Assembly (NCBI GenBank): GCA_934270345.1
Contig: CAKQPT010000031.1
Span: 1 to 24,449 of the forward strand
Length of the DNA: 24,449 nt
Reading direction: 5' to 3'
Origin: an uncultured Oribacterium sp.
GTDB lineage: Bacteria > Bacillota > Clostridia > Lachnospirales > Lachnospiraceae
Shown piece after piece: positions 1 through 8,205 of the stretch; positions within the stretch are counted from its first letter, which is position 1, and each line of letters starts with the position of its first letter. A program made the position numbers and the translations under genes. A model generated the notes under the pieces. It saw only the letters and a list, made by a program, of their open reading frames with translations, searched no databases and was not told where the DNA came from.

Positions 1-37
1 TTATACTTATATATATTTTGAAGGAGAAAAGGCGCTT

Positions 38-3000
38 ATGTTTAGAAAAGTTGATACAAACATGAACTTTGTAGAGCGCGAGGGCGAGGTCGAGGAGTTC
101 TGGAGACAGAATCATATCTTCGAAGAGTCCATCAAGGAGCACGAGGGTGATCCATCCTACGTTTTCTACGATGGTCCGCCTACGGCGAATGGTAAGCCGC
201 ATATCGGCCATGTCGAGACGCGCGCGTTCAAGGACATGATTCCGAGATTCCACGCGATGAAGGGTGCGATGGTACCACGTAAGGCCGGCTGGGATACCCA
301 CGGTCTTCCGGTCGAGCTCGAGGTCGAGAAGCAGATCGGCATCAACGGTAAGGATCAGATCGAGAACTACGGTATCGCGCCTTTTATCGATCACTGTAAG
401 GAAAATGTCTGGAAGTATAAGGGCATGTGGGAGGACTTCTCCTACAAGGTCGGCTTCTGGGCAGACATGGAGCACCCGTATGTCACCTACCATGACGACT
501 ATATCGAGTCCGAGTGGTGGGCACTGAAGGAGATCTTCAAGAAGAAGCTCCTGTACGAGGGCTTCAAGGTCGTACCGTACTGCCCGCGCTGCGGAACCCC
601 GCTGTCGAGCCACGAGGTAGCACAGGGCTATAAGGAGCTGACCGAGCGTTCAGCGATCGTCCGCTTCAAGGCGAAGGATCAGGATTTCTACTTCCTTGCA
701 TGGACGACCACACCATGGACCCTTCCATCGAACACCGGCCTCTGCGTAAATCCGGATCTGGACTACGCGAAGGTAAAGGCAGCGGACGGCTACACCTACG
801 TGATGGCCTGCTCACTGCTTGATAAGGTACTCGGTCCGCTCGCGAAGGACGGCATGCCGGCCTACGAGATCCTCGAGACCTATAAGGGTACCGACCTCGT
901 CGGTATCGACTACGAGCCACTCTATGCATGTGCAGCGGAGGCGGCTGCGAAGCAGCATAAGCGCGCACACTTCGTGATCGCAGACGGCTACGTAACGGCA
1001 GACGATGGTACTGGAATCGTACACATTGCCCCTGCATTCGGTGAGGATGATGCTCGTGTCGGCCGCGAGAATGGCTTCCCGCTCATTAAGTTCGTCGATG
1101 AGAAGGGTGTGATGACCGAGGAGACGCCGTTCGCCGGCATGCGCTGCAAGCCGACCGAGAAGGAGATGGCCGCAGGTGCAATCAGCGCGGATCCGGAGGT
1201 ACTGAAGGATCTGTCCGCGCGGAAGCTGCTCTTCGACGCACCGAAGTTCACCCACTCCTATCCGCACTGCTGGAGATGTGATACTCCGCTTATTTACTAT
1301 GCGAGAGAGTCCTGGTTCATCAAGATGAGTGCCGTAAAGGACGACCTCGTGCGTAACAACAACACCGTCAACTGGTTCCCGGCGACGATCGGTACCGGCC
1401 GTTTCGGTGCATGGATCGAGAATGTGCAGGACTGGGGTCTTTCACGTAACCGTTACTGGGGCACCCCACTCAACATCTGGACCTGCCCGTGCTGCGGTAA
1501 GCAGGAGGCCATCGGCTCCATCCAGGAGCTCCGCGAGCGTTCCACGAACTACGACGAGCTCCTCGCACAGCTGAAGGCCAAGGGCAAGGGCGGCTACAGC
1601 TCCGATTACGTGGGCTACGAGCACATCGAGCTCCACAAGCCGTATGTAGACCAGATCACCCTGCGCTGCCCGGATTGCGGCGGCGAGATGCACCGTGTAC
1701 CGGAGGTTATCGACTGCTGGTTCGATTCCGGCGCGATGCCATATGCACAGCATCACTATCCGTTCGAGAATAAGGAGCTCTTCGAGTCCCAGTTCCCGGC
1801 ACAGTTTATCTGTGAGGCCGTGGATCAGACCCGTGGATGGTTCTACTCCCTCCTCGCCGAGAGTACGATCCTCTTTAATAAGGCACCGTACCAGAACGTC
1901 CTCGTACTGGGCCATGTCCAGGACGAGAACGGACAGAAGATGAGTAAGTCGAAGGGCAATGCAGTCGACCCGATGGATGCGCTCCAGAAGCACGGCGCCG
2001 ACGCCATCCGCTGGTTCTTCTACACGAACTCCGCACCATGGCTGCCGAACCGCTTCCATGATAAGGCCGTCGTCGAGGGACAGCGTAAGTTCCTGTCGAC
2101 GCTCTGGAACACCTATGCATTCTTCGTTCTGTACGCCAACATTGACGACTTCGACCCGACGAAGTACAGCCTCGACTATGCGAAGCTCGGCGTCATGGAC
2201 CGCTGGCTGCTCAGTAAGCTGAACACCGTGATCCGCGAGGTCGATGACGACCTCACGAACTTCCGTATCCCGGAGGCGGCGAACGCAATGCAGGATTTCG
2301 TCGATGACATGTCGAACTGGTATGTTCGTCGTTCGAGAGAGCGCTTCTGGGCGAAGGGCATGGAGCAGGATAAGATCAATGCTTACATGACGCTCTATAC
2401 CGCACTGGTAACGTTCTCGAAGGTAGCGGCACCGATGGTTCCGTTCATCACCGAGTCCATCTATCGTAACCTGGTATGCAGCGTGGATCCGTCTGCGAAG
2501 GCATCCGTTCATCTCTGCAGCTTCCCGGAGGCGGACGCGTCGATGATCGACACGGCCCTCGAGGAGAACATGGATGAGGTACTGCACATGGTACTGCTTG
2601 GTCGTGCAGCGAGAAACACCGCGGCTGTAAAGAATCGTCAGCCGATCGGTGACATGTATGTAAAGGCAGAGCACGCGCTCGATCCTTTCTTCGTCGACAT
2701 CGTCGAAGACGAGCTGAATGTCAAGAAGGTGACCTTCCAGGAGGACCTTCGCGCATTCACTTCCTATACATTTAAGCCACAGCTGAAGACCGTCGGTCCG
2801 AAGTATGGCAAGCACTTAAACGCGATTCGTACACATCTCACCGAGATGGATGGCTCTGCAGCGATGGATGAGCTCGACCAGAACGGCGTACTGAAGTTCA
2901 CCGTGGATGGTGACACCGAGGTCAGCCTCACGAAGGACGATCTCCTCATCGACGTCGCACAGAAGGGTGGCTTCGTGACCGAGGAGGACATGAACCTCAC

Positions 3001-3289
3001 CGTCGTGCTCGACACGAACCTGACACCGGAGCTCGAGGAAGAGGGCTTCGTCCGTGAGATCATCAGTAAGCTTCAGACCATGCGTAAGGAAGCCGGCTTC
3101 GAGGTGATGGACCATATCACGGTTTACGTGAAGGACAATGCAGAAGTCGCTGCACTTATGCAGAAGAATGAAGACGAAATCAAGCGAATCGTAATGGCCG
3201 ACAGCATCGTATATGACATCATGAAGGGCTATGAAAAGGAGTGGGATATCAACGGTAAGCAGGTAAAGCTTGCGGTTGAGAAGCTGTAA
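38..3289 (+). CDS. ileS: Isoleucyl-tRNA synthetase, eukaryote-like (IleS2) type
   Basis: Cytoplasmic class I aminoacyl-tRNA synthetase that charges tRNA-Ile with isoleucine using ATP. The HIGH motif is at residues 55-58 inside GPPTANGKPHIGH, and KMSKS is at 634-638. Cysteine pairs at 182/185 with 411/414, and at 483/486 with 544/547, match the zinc-binding knuckles known in this family. The central editing (CP1) region lies between them. At 1083 aa it is longer than the usual bacterial IleS1 (about 920-940 aa), and it has no C-terminal cysteine zinc finger. Both traits, and the form of the HIGH motif, point to the IleS2 branch. The start is supported by AAGGAG at 21-26, 11 bases upstream of the ATG. 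A T-box leader, common before ileS in Firmicutes, would lie mostly outside the window and cannot be judged. Very confident on function; the IleS2 assignment is from motif and length only. Confidence 0.97.
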   Translation: MFRKVDTNMNFVEREGEVEEFWRQNHIFEESIKEHEGDPSYVFYDGPPTANGKPHIGHVETRAFKDMIPRFHAMKGAMVPRKAGWDTHGLPVELEVEKQIGINGKDQIENYGIAPFIDHCKENVWKYKGMWEDFSYKVGFWADMEHPYVTYHDDYIESEWWALKEIFKKKLLYEGFKVVPYCPRCGTPLSSHEVAQGYKELTERSAIVRFKAKDQDFYFLAWTTTPWTLPSNTGLCVNPDLDYAKVKAADGYTYVMACSLLDKVLGPLAKDGMPAYEILETYKGTDLVGIDYEPLYACAAEAAAKQHKRAHFVIADGYVTADDGTGIVHIAPAFGEDDARVGRENGFPLIKFVDEKGVMTEETPFAGMRCKPTEKEMAAGAISADPEVLKDLSARKLLFDAPKFTHSYPHCWRCDTPLIYYARESWFIKMSAVKDDLVRNNNTVNWFPATIGTGRFGAWIENVQDWGLSRNRYWGTPLNIWTCPCCGKQEAIGSIQELRERSTNYDELLAQLKAKGKGGYSSDYVGYEHIELHKPYVDQITLRCPDCGGEMHRVPEVIDCWFDSGAMPYAQHHYPFENKELFESQFPAQFICEAVDQTRGWFYSLLAESTILFNKAPYQNVLVLGHVQDENGQKMSKSKGNAVDPMDALQKHGADAIRWFFYTNSAPWLPNRFHDKAVVEGQRKFLSTLWNTYAFFVLYANIDDFDPTKYSLDYAKLGVMDRWLLSKLNTVIREVDDDLTNFRIPEAANAMQDFVDDMSNWYVRRSRERFWAKGMEQDKINAYMTLYTALVTFSKVAAPMVPFITESIYRNLVCSVDPSAKASVHLCSFPEADASMIDTALEENMDEVLHMVLLGRAARNTAAVKNRQPIGDMYVKAEHALDPFFVDIVEDELNVKKVTFQEDLRAFTSYTFKPQLKTVGPKYGKHLNAIRTHLTEMDGSAAMDELDQNGVLKFTVDGDTEVSLTKDDLLIDVAQKGGFVTEEDMNLTVVLDTNLTPELEEEGFVREIISKLQTMRKEAGFEVMDHITVYVKDNAEVAALMQKNEDEIKRIVMADSIVYDIMKGYEKEWDINGKQVKLAVEKL

Positions 3290-3320
3290 AATCAGCGACC
3301 TGCAAAGGGGAAGAGTAATT

Positions 3321-3346
3321 CGGGGCTTTGCTTCGGCGAAGCCCTG
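3321..3346 (+). other. UUCG-tetraloop hairpin between ileS and glgP
   Basis: GGGCTTTGC at 3323-3331 pairs with GCGAAGCCC at 3336-3344 around a TTCG loop, giving a nine-pair stem with one G-U. The loop is closed by C-G, the very stable C(UUCG)G form. Two more pairs (C3321-G3346, G3322-U3345) extend the stem. No T-run follows, so it is not a standard intrinsic terminator. It more likely stabilises or punctuates a shared ileS-glgP transcript or partly uncouples the two genes. Confidence 0.6.
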
Positions 3347-3365
3347 GTAATGAAAGGATTAATAT

Positions 3366-5822
3366 ATGGTGGAAAAGTTTGACAAGGTAGCATTTAAGAA
3401 GGCTGTCGAGACCAATGCGCGTAAGCTCTACCGTAGATCTCTCGTAGATCTGAATACGAAGGAAGCATTTCACGCAGTGGCGTATGCTGTCGAGGACGTC
3501 ATCATCGACGACTGGATGAAGACCCAGAAGGCTGCAGAGAAGCAGGACGCGAAGCGCGTGTACTACCTCTCCATGGAGTTCCTGATGGGCCGTGCACTCG
3601 GCAACAACATCCTGAATCTGACCTGTCATGAAGAGCTGAAGGAGGCGATTGAGGAGCTGGGACTGGATCTCAATGCACTCGAGGAGGCTGAGCCGGACTG
3701 GGCACTCGGAAACGGTGGTCTCGGTCGTCTCGCCGCCTGCTTCCTGGATTCCCTCGCAACGCTCAACTACTGGGCATGCGGCTGTGGCATCCGCTATAAG
3801 TATGGTATGTTCAAGCAGAAGATCGAGGATGGCTACCAGCGTGAGGTGCCGGATGACTGGCTGAGAGACGGTAACCCGTTCGAGCTTCGTCGTGCGGAGC
3901 TTCAGAAGGAAGTCAAGTTCGGCGGCTGGGTGGAGACACATAACGAGAACGGCAAGCTGAAGTTCGTTCAGAAGGGCTATCAGTCCGTCATCGCGATTCC
4001 GTATGATACACCGGTGGTCGGCTATGGTAATCATGTCGTCGATTCCCTCCGTGTATGGGATGCCGAGGCGAAGGAGACCTTCCGTCTCGAGGAGTTCGAT
4101 AAGGGCAACTACCAGGCAGCCGTAGAGAATGAGAACATGGCGCGCAACATCGTCGAGGTTCTCTATCCGAACGATAACCACCTCGCGGGTAAGGAGCTTC
4201 GTCTGCGTCAGCAGTACTTCTTCATCTCCGCATCCGTACAGACCGCCGTCAAGGAGTACTATGAGAAGCATGATGGAGACATTCGCCATCTGTACGAGAA
4301 GGTCGCGTTCCAGCTGAACGATACGCACCCGACCGTAGCGGTCGCTGAGCTCATGCGTGTGCTCATGGACGACTATGGCCTCGAGTGGGATGAGGCATGG
4401 GAGATCACGAAGAAGACCTGTGCATATACGAACCACACCATCATGGCCGAGGCCCTCGAGAAGTGGCCGATCGAGCTCTTCTCGAAGCTGCTTCCGCGTA
4501 TCTACCAGATCGTCGAGGAGATCAACCGTCGCTTCTGTGAGGAGATCCGTGCGAAGTATCCGAACAACGCAGAGTATAAGATCTCGAAGATGGCGATCAT
4601 CTATGACGGTCAGGTGAAGATGGCGCACCTCGCGATCGTGGGCAGCCACGCCGTGAACGGTGTCGCACAGCTTCATACCGAGATTCTGAAGAAGGAGACC
4701 CTGAAGGACTTCTATGAGATGTTCCCGGAGATGTTCTCCAACAAGACGAACGGTATCACTCCGCGTAGATGGATGGTACATGCGAACCCGGAGCTTGCAG
4801 CCTGGGTAAGCGACAAGATCGGCGATGGCTGGATCACCGACCTTTCGAAGATCAAGAAGCTCGAGGTCTATGCGGATGATGAGAAGTGCCAGGCCGAGTT
4901 CATGGCGATCAAGCGTCATAACAAGGAGCGCCTCGCGAAGTACATCCTCGAGCATAATGGCATCCAGGTATCGACCGACGCGATCTTCGACGTTATGGTC
5001 AAGAGACTGCACGAGTACAAGCGCCAGCTGATGAACATCCTGCACGTGATGTACATGTACAACGAGCTGAAGGATCATCCGGATATGAACTTTTATCCGC
5101 ATGTATATATCTTCGGTGCGAAGGCAGCGGCAGGTTATAAGACCGCGAAGCTGACCATCAAGCTGATCAACAGCGTGGCGAACGTCATCAATAACGACGA
5201 GTCCATCAACGGTAAGATCAAGGTGGTCTTTATCGAGGATTACCGCGTATCGAACGCCGAGATCATCATCCCGGCAGCGGATATCTCCGAGCAGATTTCG
5301 ACCGCGTCCAAGGAAGCATCCGGAACCTCCAACATGAAGCTCATGCTGAACGGTGCCCTGACCCTCGGAACTATGGATGGTGCGAACGTCGAGATCGTAA
5401 AGGAAGTCGGCGATGAGCATGCCTTCATCTTCGGTATGTCCGCAGAGGAGGTTATCGAGCTCGAGCACAACCATCAGTATGTACCGATGGAGATCTTCAA
5501 CAACAACCAGAAGATCCGTCGCGTGCTGATGCAGCTCGTGAACGGCTACTACAGCCCGGAGAACCCGGAGCTGTTCCGTCCGCTCTACAACTCACTTCTG
5601 AACACCCAGGAGTCCGACGTCGCAGACCGTTACTTCATCCTGAAGGACCTCGAGTCCTACCACGACGCACAGGAGCGTGCCGTCGCGAAGTACCAGGACG
5701 AGGCATGGTGGGCGAGAGCCGCGATCCTCAACACCGCAAACGCCGGCAAGTTCTCCTCCGACCGTACCATCGAAGAGTACGTGAAGGACATCTGGGGACT
5801 CGACAAGCTGAAGGTGAAGTAA
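3366..5822 (+). CDS. glgP: Glycogen/maltodextrin phosphorylase (GT35)
   Basis: Cytoplasmic PLP-dependent alpha-glucan phosphorylase. It releases glucose-1-phosphate from the non-reducing ends of glycogen or maltodextrin using phosphate. The 818-aa length is normal for the family. The N-terminal half carries the family sequence WALGNGGLGRLAACFLDS near residue 115. The C-terminal half carries EASGTSNMK, whose lysine (residue 658) is the PLP Schiff-base residue, followed by GTMDGANVEI. The start ATG is preceded by AAAGGA about eight bases upstream. It lies 76 bases after ileS and before a strong terminator, with no glg synthesis genes nearby, so it may be read with ileS or from its own unseen promoter. 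Substrate preference (glycogen or maltodextrin) cannot be told from the sequence; glgP is used as the general symbol. Confidence 0.96.
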   Translation: MVEKFDKVAFKKAVETNARKLYRRSLVDLNTKEAFHAVAYAVEDVIIDDWMKTQKAAEKQDAKRVYYLSMEFLMGRALGNNILNLTCHEELKEAIEELGLDLNALEEAEPDWALGNGGLGRLAACFLDSLATLNYWACGCGIRYKYGMFKQKIEDGYQREVPDDWLRDGNPFELRRAELQKEVKFGGWVETHNENGKLKFVQKGYQSVIAIPYDTPVVGYGNHVVDSLRVWDAEAKETFRLEEFDKGNYQAAVENENMARNIVEVLYPNDNHLAGKELRLRQQYFFISASVQTAVKEYYEKHDGDIRHLYEKVAFQLNDTHPTVAVAELMRVLMDDYGLEWDEAWEITKKTCAYTNHTIMAEALEKWPIELFSKLLPRIYQIVEEINRRFCEEIRAKYPNNAEYKISKMAIIYDGQVKMAHLAIVGSHAVNGVAQLHTEILKKETLKDFYEMFPEMFSNKTNGITPRRWMVHANPELAAWVSDKIGDGWITDLSKIKKLEVYADDEKCQAEFMAIKRHNKERLAKYILEHNGIQVSTDAIFDVMVKRLHEYKRQLMNILHVMYMYNELKDHPDMNFYPHVYIFGAKAAAGYKTAKLTIKLINSVANVINNDESINGKIKVVFIEDYRVSNAEIIIPAADISEQISTASKEASGTSNMKLMLNGALTLGTMDGANVEIVKEVGDEHAFIFGMSAEEVIELEHNHQYVPMEIFNNNQKIRRVLMQLVNGYYSPENPELFRPLYNSLLNTQESDVADRYFILKDLESYHDAQERAVAKYQDEAWWARAAILNTANAGKFSSDRTIEEYVKDIWGLDKLKVK

Positions 5823-5850
5823 GCGAGTTTCAAACTGGAATTTCATAATG

Positions 5851-5894
5851 ATCAAAGGAAGACCCCGGCTTTTTAGCCGGGGTCTTCCTTTGAT
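5851..5894. terminator. Bidirectional intrinsic terminator, perfect 20-bp stem
   Basis: Bases 5851-5870 are exactly complementary to 5875-5894 around a TTTT loop. The GC-rich core GACCCCGGCT/AGCCGGGGTC is flanked by AAAGGAA on the left and TTCCTTT on the right. Read from either strand, a GC stem is therefore followed by a pyrimidine-rich tract. It sits just after the glgP stop and beyond the 3' end of the convergent minus-strand acetyltransferase, the expected place for a shared terminator. Confidence 0.85.
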
Positions 5895-5983
5895 GGCAGA
5901 AAACACTATTATCTGAAAGGATGTAAGATATGACCGGTATAAGCTGTGAAAGAATATGCTTATACGGCGGCTGGACTACTGCT

Positions 5984-6739
5984 TCATGATTCGCTATTGA
6001 GAAAATAGAGTACGCGCTCCGTTTCCTGATATCCGAGGCTTTCGTAGAGGTGAACCGCGATATCATTATTGCTGGCGACCTGGAGAAGTACCTTCTTATA
6101 TGGGCCGTCGGCCGGCGTGGCTTCAACCGCTTCCATCAGGGCGCGGCCATGTCCCTTTCCGAGATAGGTATCATAGACGAGGAGGCCGTAGAGGTAGAGC
6201 GTGTCGGCGCTGAACGGCGTGAGATGCACTTCACCATAGCTGTTTGAGAGGCTGTCGCCCGGATCGGCGATCGGGCGCGCGAGCGTCTTCGCCATGAACA
6301 GCTCATCGTACTGATGTATCGCACCGAGGGCACGGAGCGTCTCGTAGGTATCCGGCACGACGAACGGCGTCGCCTCATCATCACCGGCGATCGGGCGCTT
6401 GATCATGAAACGGATGCGATAGCCGCGGAAGTCGTCGAGCAGGCTCTGGTAGCACATGCGGAACATGCCGATCTGGCGCATCCTCGGGTGGGTGAAGGCC
6501 TCGATCTCCAGCACCTGCTTCCCGTCGATGGTCTCGCCGAGAAGATAGCCGGAGAGTACGGCAAACAGTCCCTCCTCGACACCGCTCTCCTCCGGGTCAT
6601 CATTTCGGATGATATAGTAGAAGTCACCGTCCAGGTCTGTGTCATACGAGGTGTGGTCGACTGCATTGCACAGAGACACTAACGCGCTGACCGCATCCCA
6701 GGTTTCGTCATCCAGTTCTTTCAGTAATTCTGCTTCCAT
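5984..6739 (-). CDS. GNAT-family N-acetyltransferase, two GNAT-like lobes
   Basis: Predicted cytoplasmic acyl-CoA-dependent acetyltransferase of unknown substrate. The C-terminal lobe has the acetyl-CoA-binding motif A, GLLVYDTYLGKGHGRALMEA (about residues 185-204), followed by LLQVASNNDIAVHLYESLGY, a typical GNAT beta5-alpha4 ending. The N-terminal lobe contains FTHPRMRQIGMFRMC (about residues 82-96), which resembles a second, degenerate motif A, so this looks like a didomain GNAT. I start it at the second ATG (6739). AGGAG on the coding strand abuts the first ATG (6748) with no spacer but lies nine bases before the second. This gives 251 aa rather than 254. It is monocistronic, convergent with glgP, and has its own promoter. 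Confidence 0.85.
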   Translation of the reverse strand: MEAELLKELDDETWDAVSALVSLCNAVDHTSYDTDLDGDFYYIIRNDDPEESGVEEGLFAVLSGYLLGETIDGKQVLEIEAFTHPRMRQIGMFRMCYQSLLDDFRGYRIRFMIKRPIAGDDEATPFVVPDTYETLRALGAIHQYDELFMAKTLARPIADPGDSLSNSYGEVHLTPFSADTLYLYGLLVYDTYLGKGHGRALMEAVEATPADGPYKKVLLQVASNNDIAVHLYESLGYQETERVLYFLNSES

Positions 6740-6765
6740 ATCGTTCATCTCCTGTCTGAGCCCCC

Positions 6766-6794
6766 ATTATACTAAACTTGCTATCATTTTTCCA
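6766..6794 (-). promoter_or_regulatory. Promoter of the GNAT gene
   Basis: On the minus strand a perfect TATAAT (plus coordinates 6766-6771) is preceded, 17 bases upstream, by TGGAAA (6789-6794), a 4/6 match to the -35 consensus. It lies 26 bases before the chosen start codon with AGGAG in between. Confidence 0.6.
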
Positions 6795-6954
6795 TTATGC
6801 TAAGATGTTGATGTTCAGAGGTCTGCAGATTTTGCATAAAAAGGCGCTTTCTATGGGGAAACGGCGTTCGAATCTGCTCGGAAGCGCGGCGCAGGGCGTC
6901 GGGCGAGGGACTCTGGAGATCTCTTAAAGATAGGAATGTATGATCGGAGATAAT

Positions 6955-7104
6955 ATGGAAAAAGTATATAAAACGATGCGAAATACGGGGGCGGGTTCGA
7001 TCGCGCTCGGTGTGATCATCCTGGTGTCCGGCCTCATCATCGGCATCCTGTCGATCGTGAATGGTGCGCTGCTTCTGAAGCGGAAGAACGACATCACCTT
7101 CTAA
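6955..7104 (+). CDS. Small single-span membrane protein, 49 aa
   Basis: A 49-codon ORF starting with MEKVYKTMRNTGAG, followed by a hydrophobic helix of about 26 residues (IALGVIILVSGLIIGILSIV and onward), and ending in LLKRKNDITF. The basic residues at both ends are compatible with one membrane span. GGAGA at 6946-6950 lies four bases before the ATG. The stop is four bases before the VanZ-like start, so the two are probably translated from one mRNA. I recall similar short proteins in Lachnospiraceae genomes but cannot name a family. The function is unknown. Confidence 0.65.
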   Translation: MEKVYKTMRNTGAGSIALGVIILVSGLIIGILSIVNGALLLKRKNDITF

Positions 7105-7108
7105 ACGG

Positions 7109-7606
7109 ATGGCGAAGCACAGCACGAGAAACCAGCGACTGGGCTGGGTTCTTTTCGTCCTTTACCTGGGCGCACTGTTCTACCTCATGTTCTTCGCGGA
7201 CATGGCGGAGCGGGGCCTCGGCGTGAAGGAAAACTATACCTATAATCTGAAGCCGTTTGTGGAAATCAGACGGTATCTTTTTTGTGCATCGCAAATCGGA
7301 TTCCGAGGCGTGTTCCTGAACCTTTACGGGAACATCCTCGGATTTATGCCGTTTGGCTTCATTCTCGGTGTGATCAGCTCACGCTGCCGGAAGTACTGGT
7401 ACGACGCGGTGATCTGCACCTATCTTCTAAGCTACTCGATCGAGATGATTCAGCTGTTTTTCCGCGCCGGAAGCTGCGACGTCGACGACATCATCCTGAA
7501 CACCCTCGGCGGCACCCTCGGCTACATCGCCTTCCACATCGTCCAGCACGAACGCATCCGCCGCTACTTCCTGAAGCACCCGAAGAAGAAACGACCGCAG
7601 CAGTAG
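7109..7606 (+). CDS. VanZ-like family membrane protein
   Basis: A 165-aa integral membrane protein with about four hydrophobic segments (residues roughly 11-31, 68-90, 98-116 and 127-145) and a basic C-terminus (KHPKKKRPQQ). Family signatures are NLKPFVEIRRY, NLYGNILGFMPFGFILG, and SYSIEMIQLFF followed by CDVDDIILNTLGGTLGY, all matching the VanZ-like pattern. VanZ itself gives low-level teicoplanin resistance, but most VanZ-like proteins have no proven role, so resistance should not be assumed. The ATG lies four bases after the 49-aa gene and lacks a strong ribosome site, suggesting translational coupling. The gene ends about 35 bases before the first REP-like repeat. Confidence 0.85.
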   Translation: MAKHSTRNQRLGWVLFVLYLGALFYLMFFADMAERGLGVKENYTYNLKPFVEIRRYLFCASQIGFRGVFLNLYGNILGFMPFGFILGVISSRCRKYWYDAVICTYLLSYSIEMIQLFFRAGSCDVDDIILNTLGGTLGYIAFHIVQHERIRRYFLKHPKKKRPQQ

Positions 7607-7640
7607 CGGAAGAGGACAATGCTCCCGACCTGGATGTGTC

Positions 7641-7751
7641 CCGGGAAGCGACGGCGGCTCGCCACAACCTCCCGCGAAGCCGAGGGGTCTGACCCCGTCG
7701 GGGATAGGACACCCACCTTAAGAAAATCGTAATGGGGTCAGACCCCATAAA
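7641..7751. repeat. REP-like repeat, copy A
   Basis: The 95-bp core at 7657-7751 matches copy B (8106-8200) at all but about seven positions. It contains the near-palindrome GGGGTCTGACCCC at 7684-7696 and its reverse complement GGGGTCAGACCCC at 7734-7746, with 37 bases between. The upstream part (7641-7656, starting CCGGGAAGCGACGG) is also found after copy B at 8204-8219. No transposase is present. The form resembles a REP/BIME or MITE-like non-autonomous element. Confidence 0.75.
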
Positions 7752-7776
7752 GTCGCGAGAAAGAATAGATGTAACT

Positions 7777-8103
7777 ATGGCCAAAAAGAAAAGATACAAC
7801 TACATAAAGAAGAAGATCGCGCGTGGTACCGGACCGTGCATCCTGACGATGCTGCTGGCGCTCGGGCTCCTGCTCGCGACCCTCGCACTGTCGGTGCACT
7901 TCCAGGGCCAGGGACCGATGCTCCTGGGCGCGCTGGGCTTCAGCTCCATCGTGATGACCCTCTTCTCGCTCTACTTCCTGATCCTGGCCCTCCACGACAG
8001 CGAGAAAAACTACGTCCCGGTCCGCATCGGTGGCATCCTCGCCGCCTGCGTACTGCTGGTCTGGATCATTTTCATCGCCCTCGGCCTGAAGACGATGATC
8101 TGA
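7777..8103 (+). CDS. DUF6142-like small membrane protein
   Basis: A 108-aa protein with a very basic N-terminus (MAKKKRYNYIKKKIARG) and three hydrophobic segments (about residues 20-40, 46-68 and 78-104). The layout of a basic start followed by three spans resembles proteins annotated DUF6142 in Lachnospiraceae; this is recalled, not searched. The reading frame is open upstream to an ATG at 7732 inside repeat copy A, giving MGSDPIKSRERIDVT ahead of this start. I chose 7777 because that extension is repeat-encoded and because the basic run directly ahead of a membrane helix is the natural N-terminus. The ribosome site is weak (AGAAAGAA). The gene is bracketed by the two repeat copies. Function unknown. 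Confidence 0.7.
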   Translation: MAKKKRYNYIKKKIARGTGPCILTMLLALGLLLATLALSVHFQGQGPMLLGALGFSSIVMTLFSLYFLILALHDSEKNYVPVRIGGILAACVLLVWIIFIALGLKTMI

Positions 8104-8105
8104 CA

Positions 8106-8200
8106 GCCCGCCACAACCTCCCGCGAAGCCAGGGGGTCTGACCCCATCGGGGATAGGGTATCCACCTTAAGAAAATCGTAATGGGGTCAGACCCCATAAA
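8106..8200. repeat. REP-like repeat, copy B
   Basis: Second copy of the 95-bp unit, starting three bases after the stop of the DUF6142-like gene. GGGGTCTGACCCC lies at 8133-8145 and GGGGTCAGACCCC at 8183-8195. Here the inverted match extends into the flanking AT, giving 15-base terminal arms. Differences from copy A cluster near the left palindrome and in the centre (about 8155-8162). The spacer CCACCTTAAGAAAATCGTA is identical in both copies. Confidence 0.75.
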
Positions 8201-8205
8201 CTACC

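Noticed and set aside
1..37. Possible T-box leader of ileS
   Set aside because: Only 37 bases are visible, showing an AT-rich stretch and a ribosome site; no T-box, specifier loop or terminator can be seen.
1442..2815. 457-codon minus-strand frame opposite ileS
   Set aside because: Antisense shadow of a conserved gene.
3249..5474. 741-codon minus-strand frame opposite glgP
   Set aside because: A shadow of glgP caused by the same codon bias; no ribosome site or family features.
5930..5989. 19-codon plus-strand ORF with AAAGG upstream, overlapping the end of the GNAT gene
   Set aside because: Very short, no clear promoter after a strong terminator, and its sequence is shaped by an 8-bp inverted repeat (GTATAAGC/GCTTATAC). 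Not enough to call a peptide.
7109..7606. Glycopeptide resistance cassette suggested by the VanZ-like protein
   Set aside because: No vanR, vanS, vanH, vanA or vanX genes are nearby; VanZ-like proteins are common without resistance.
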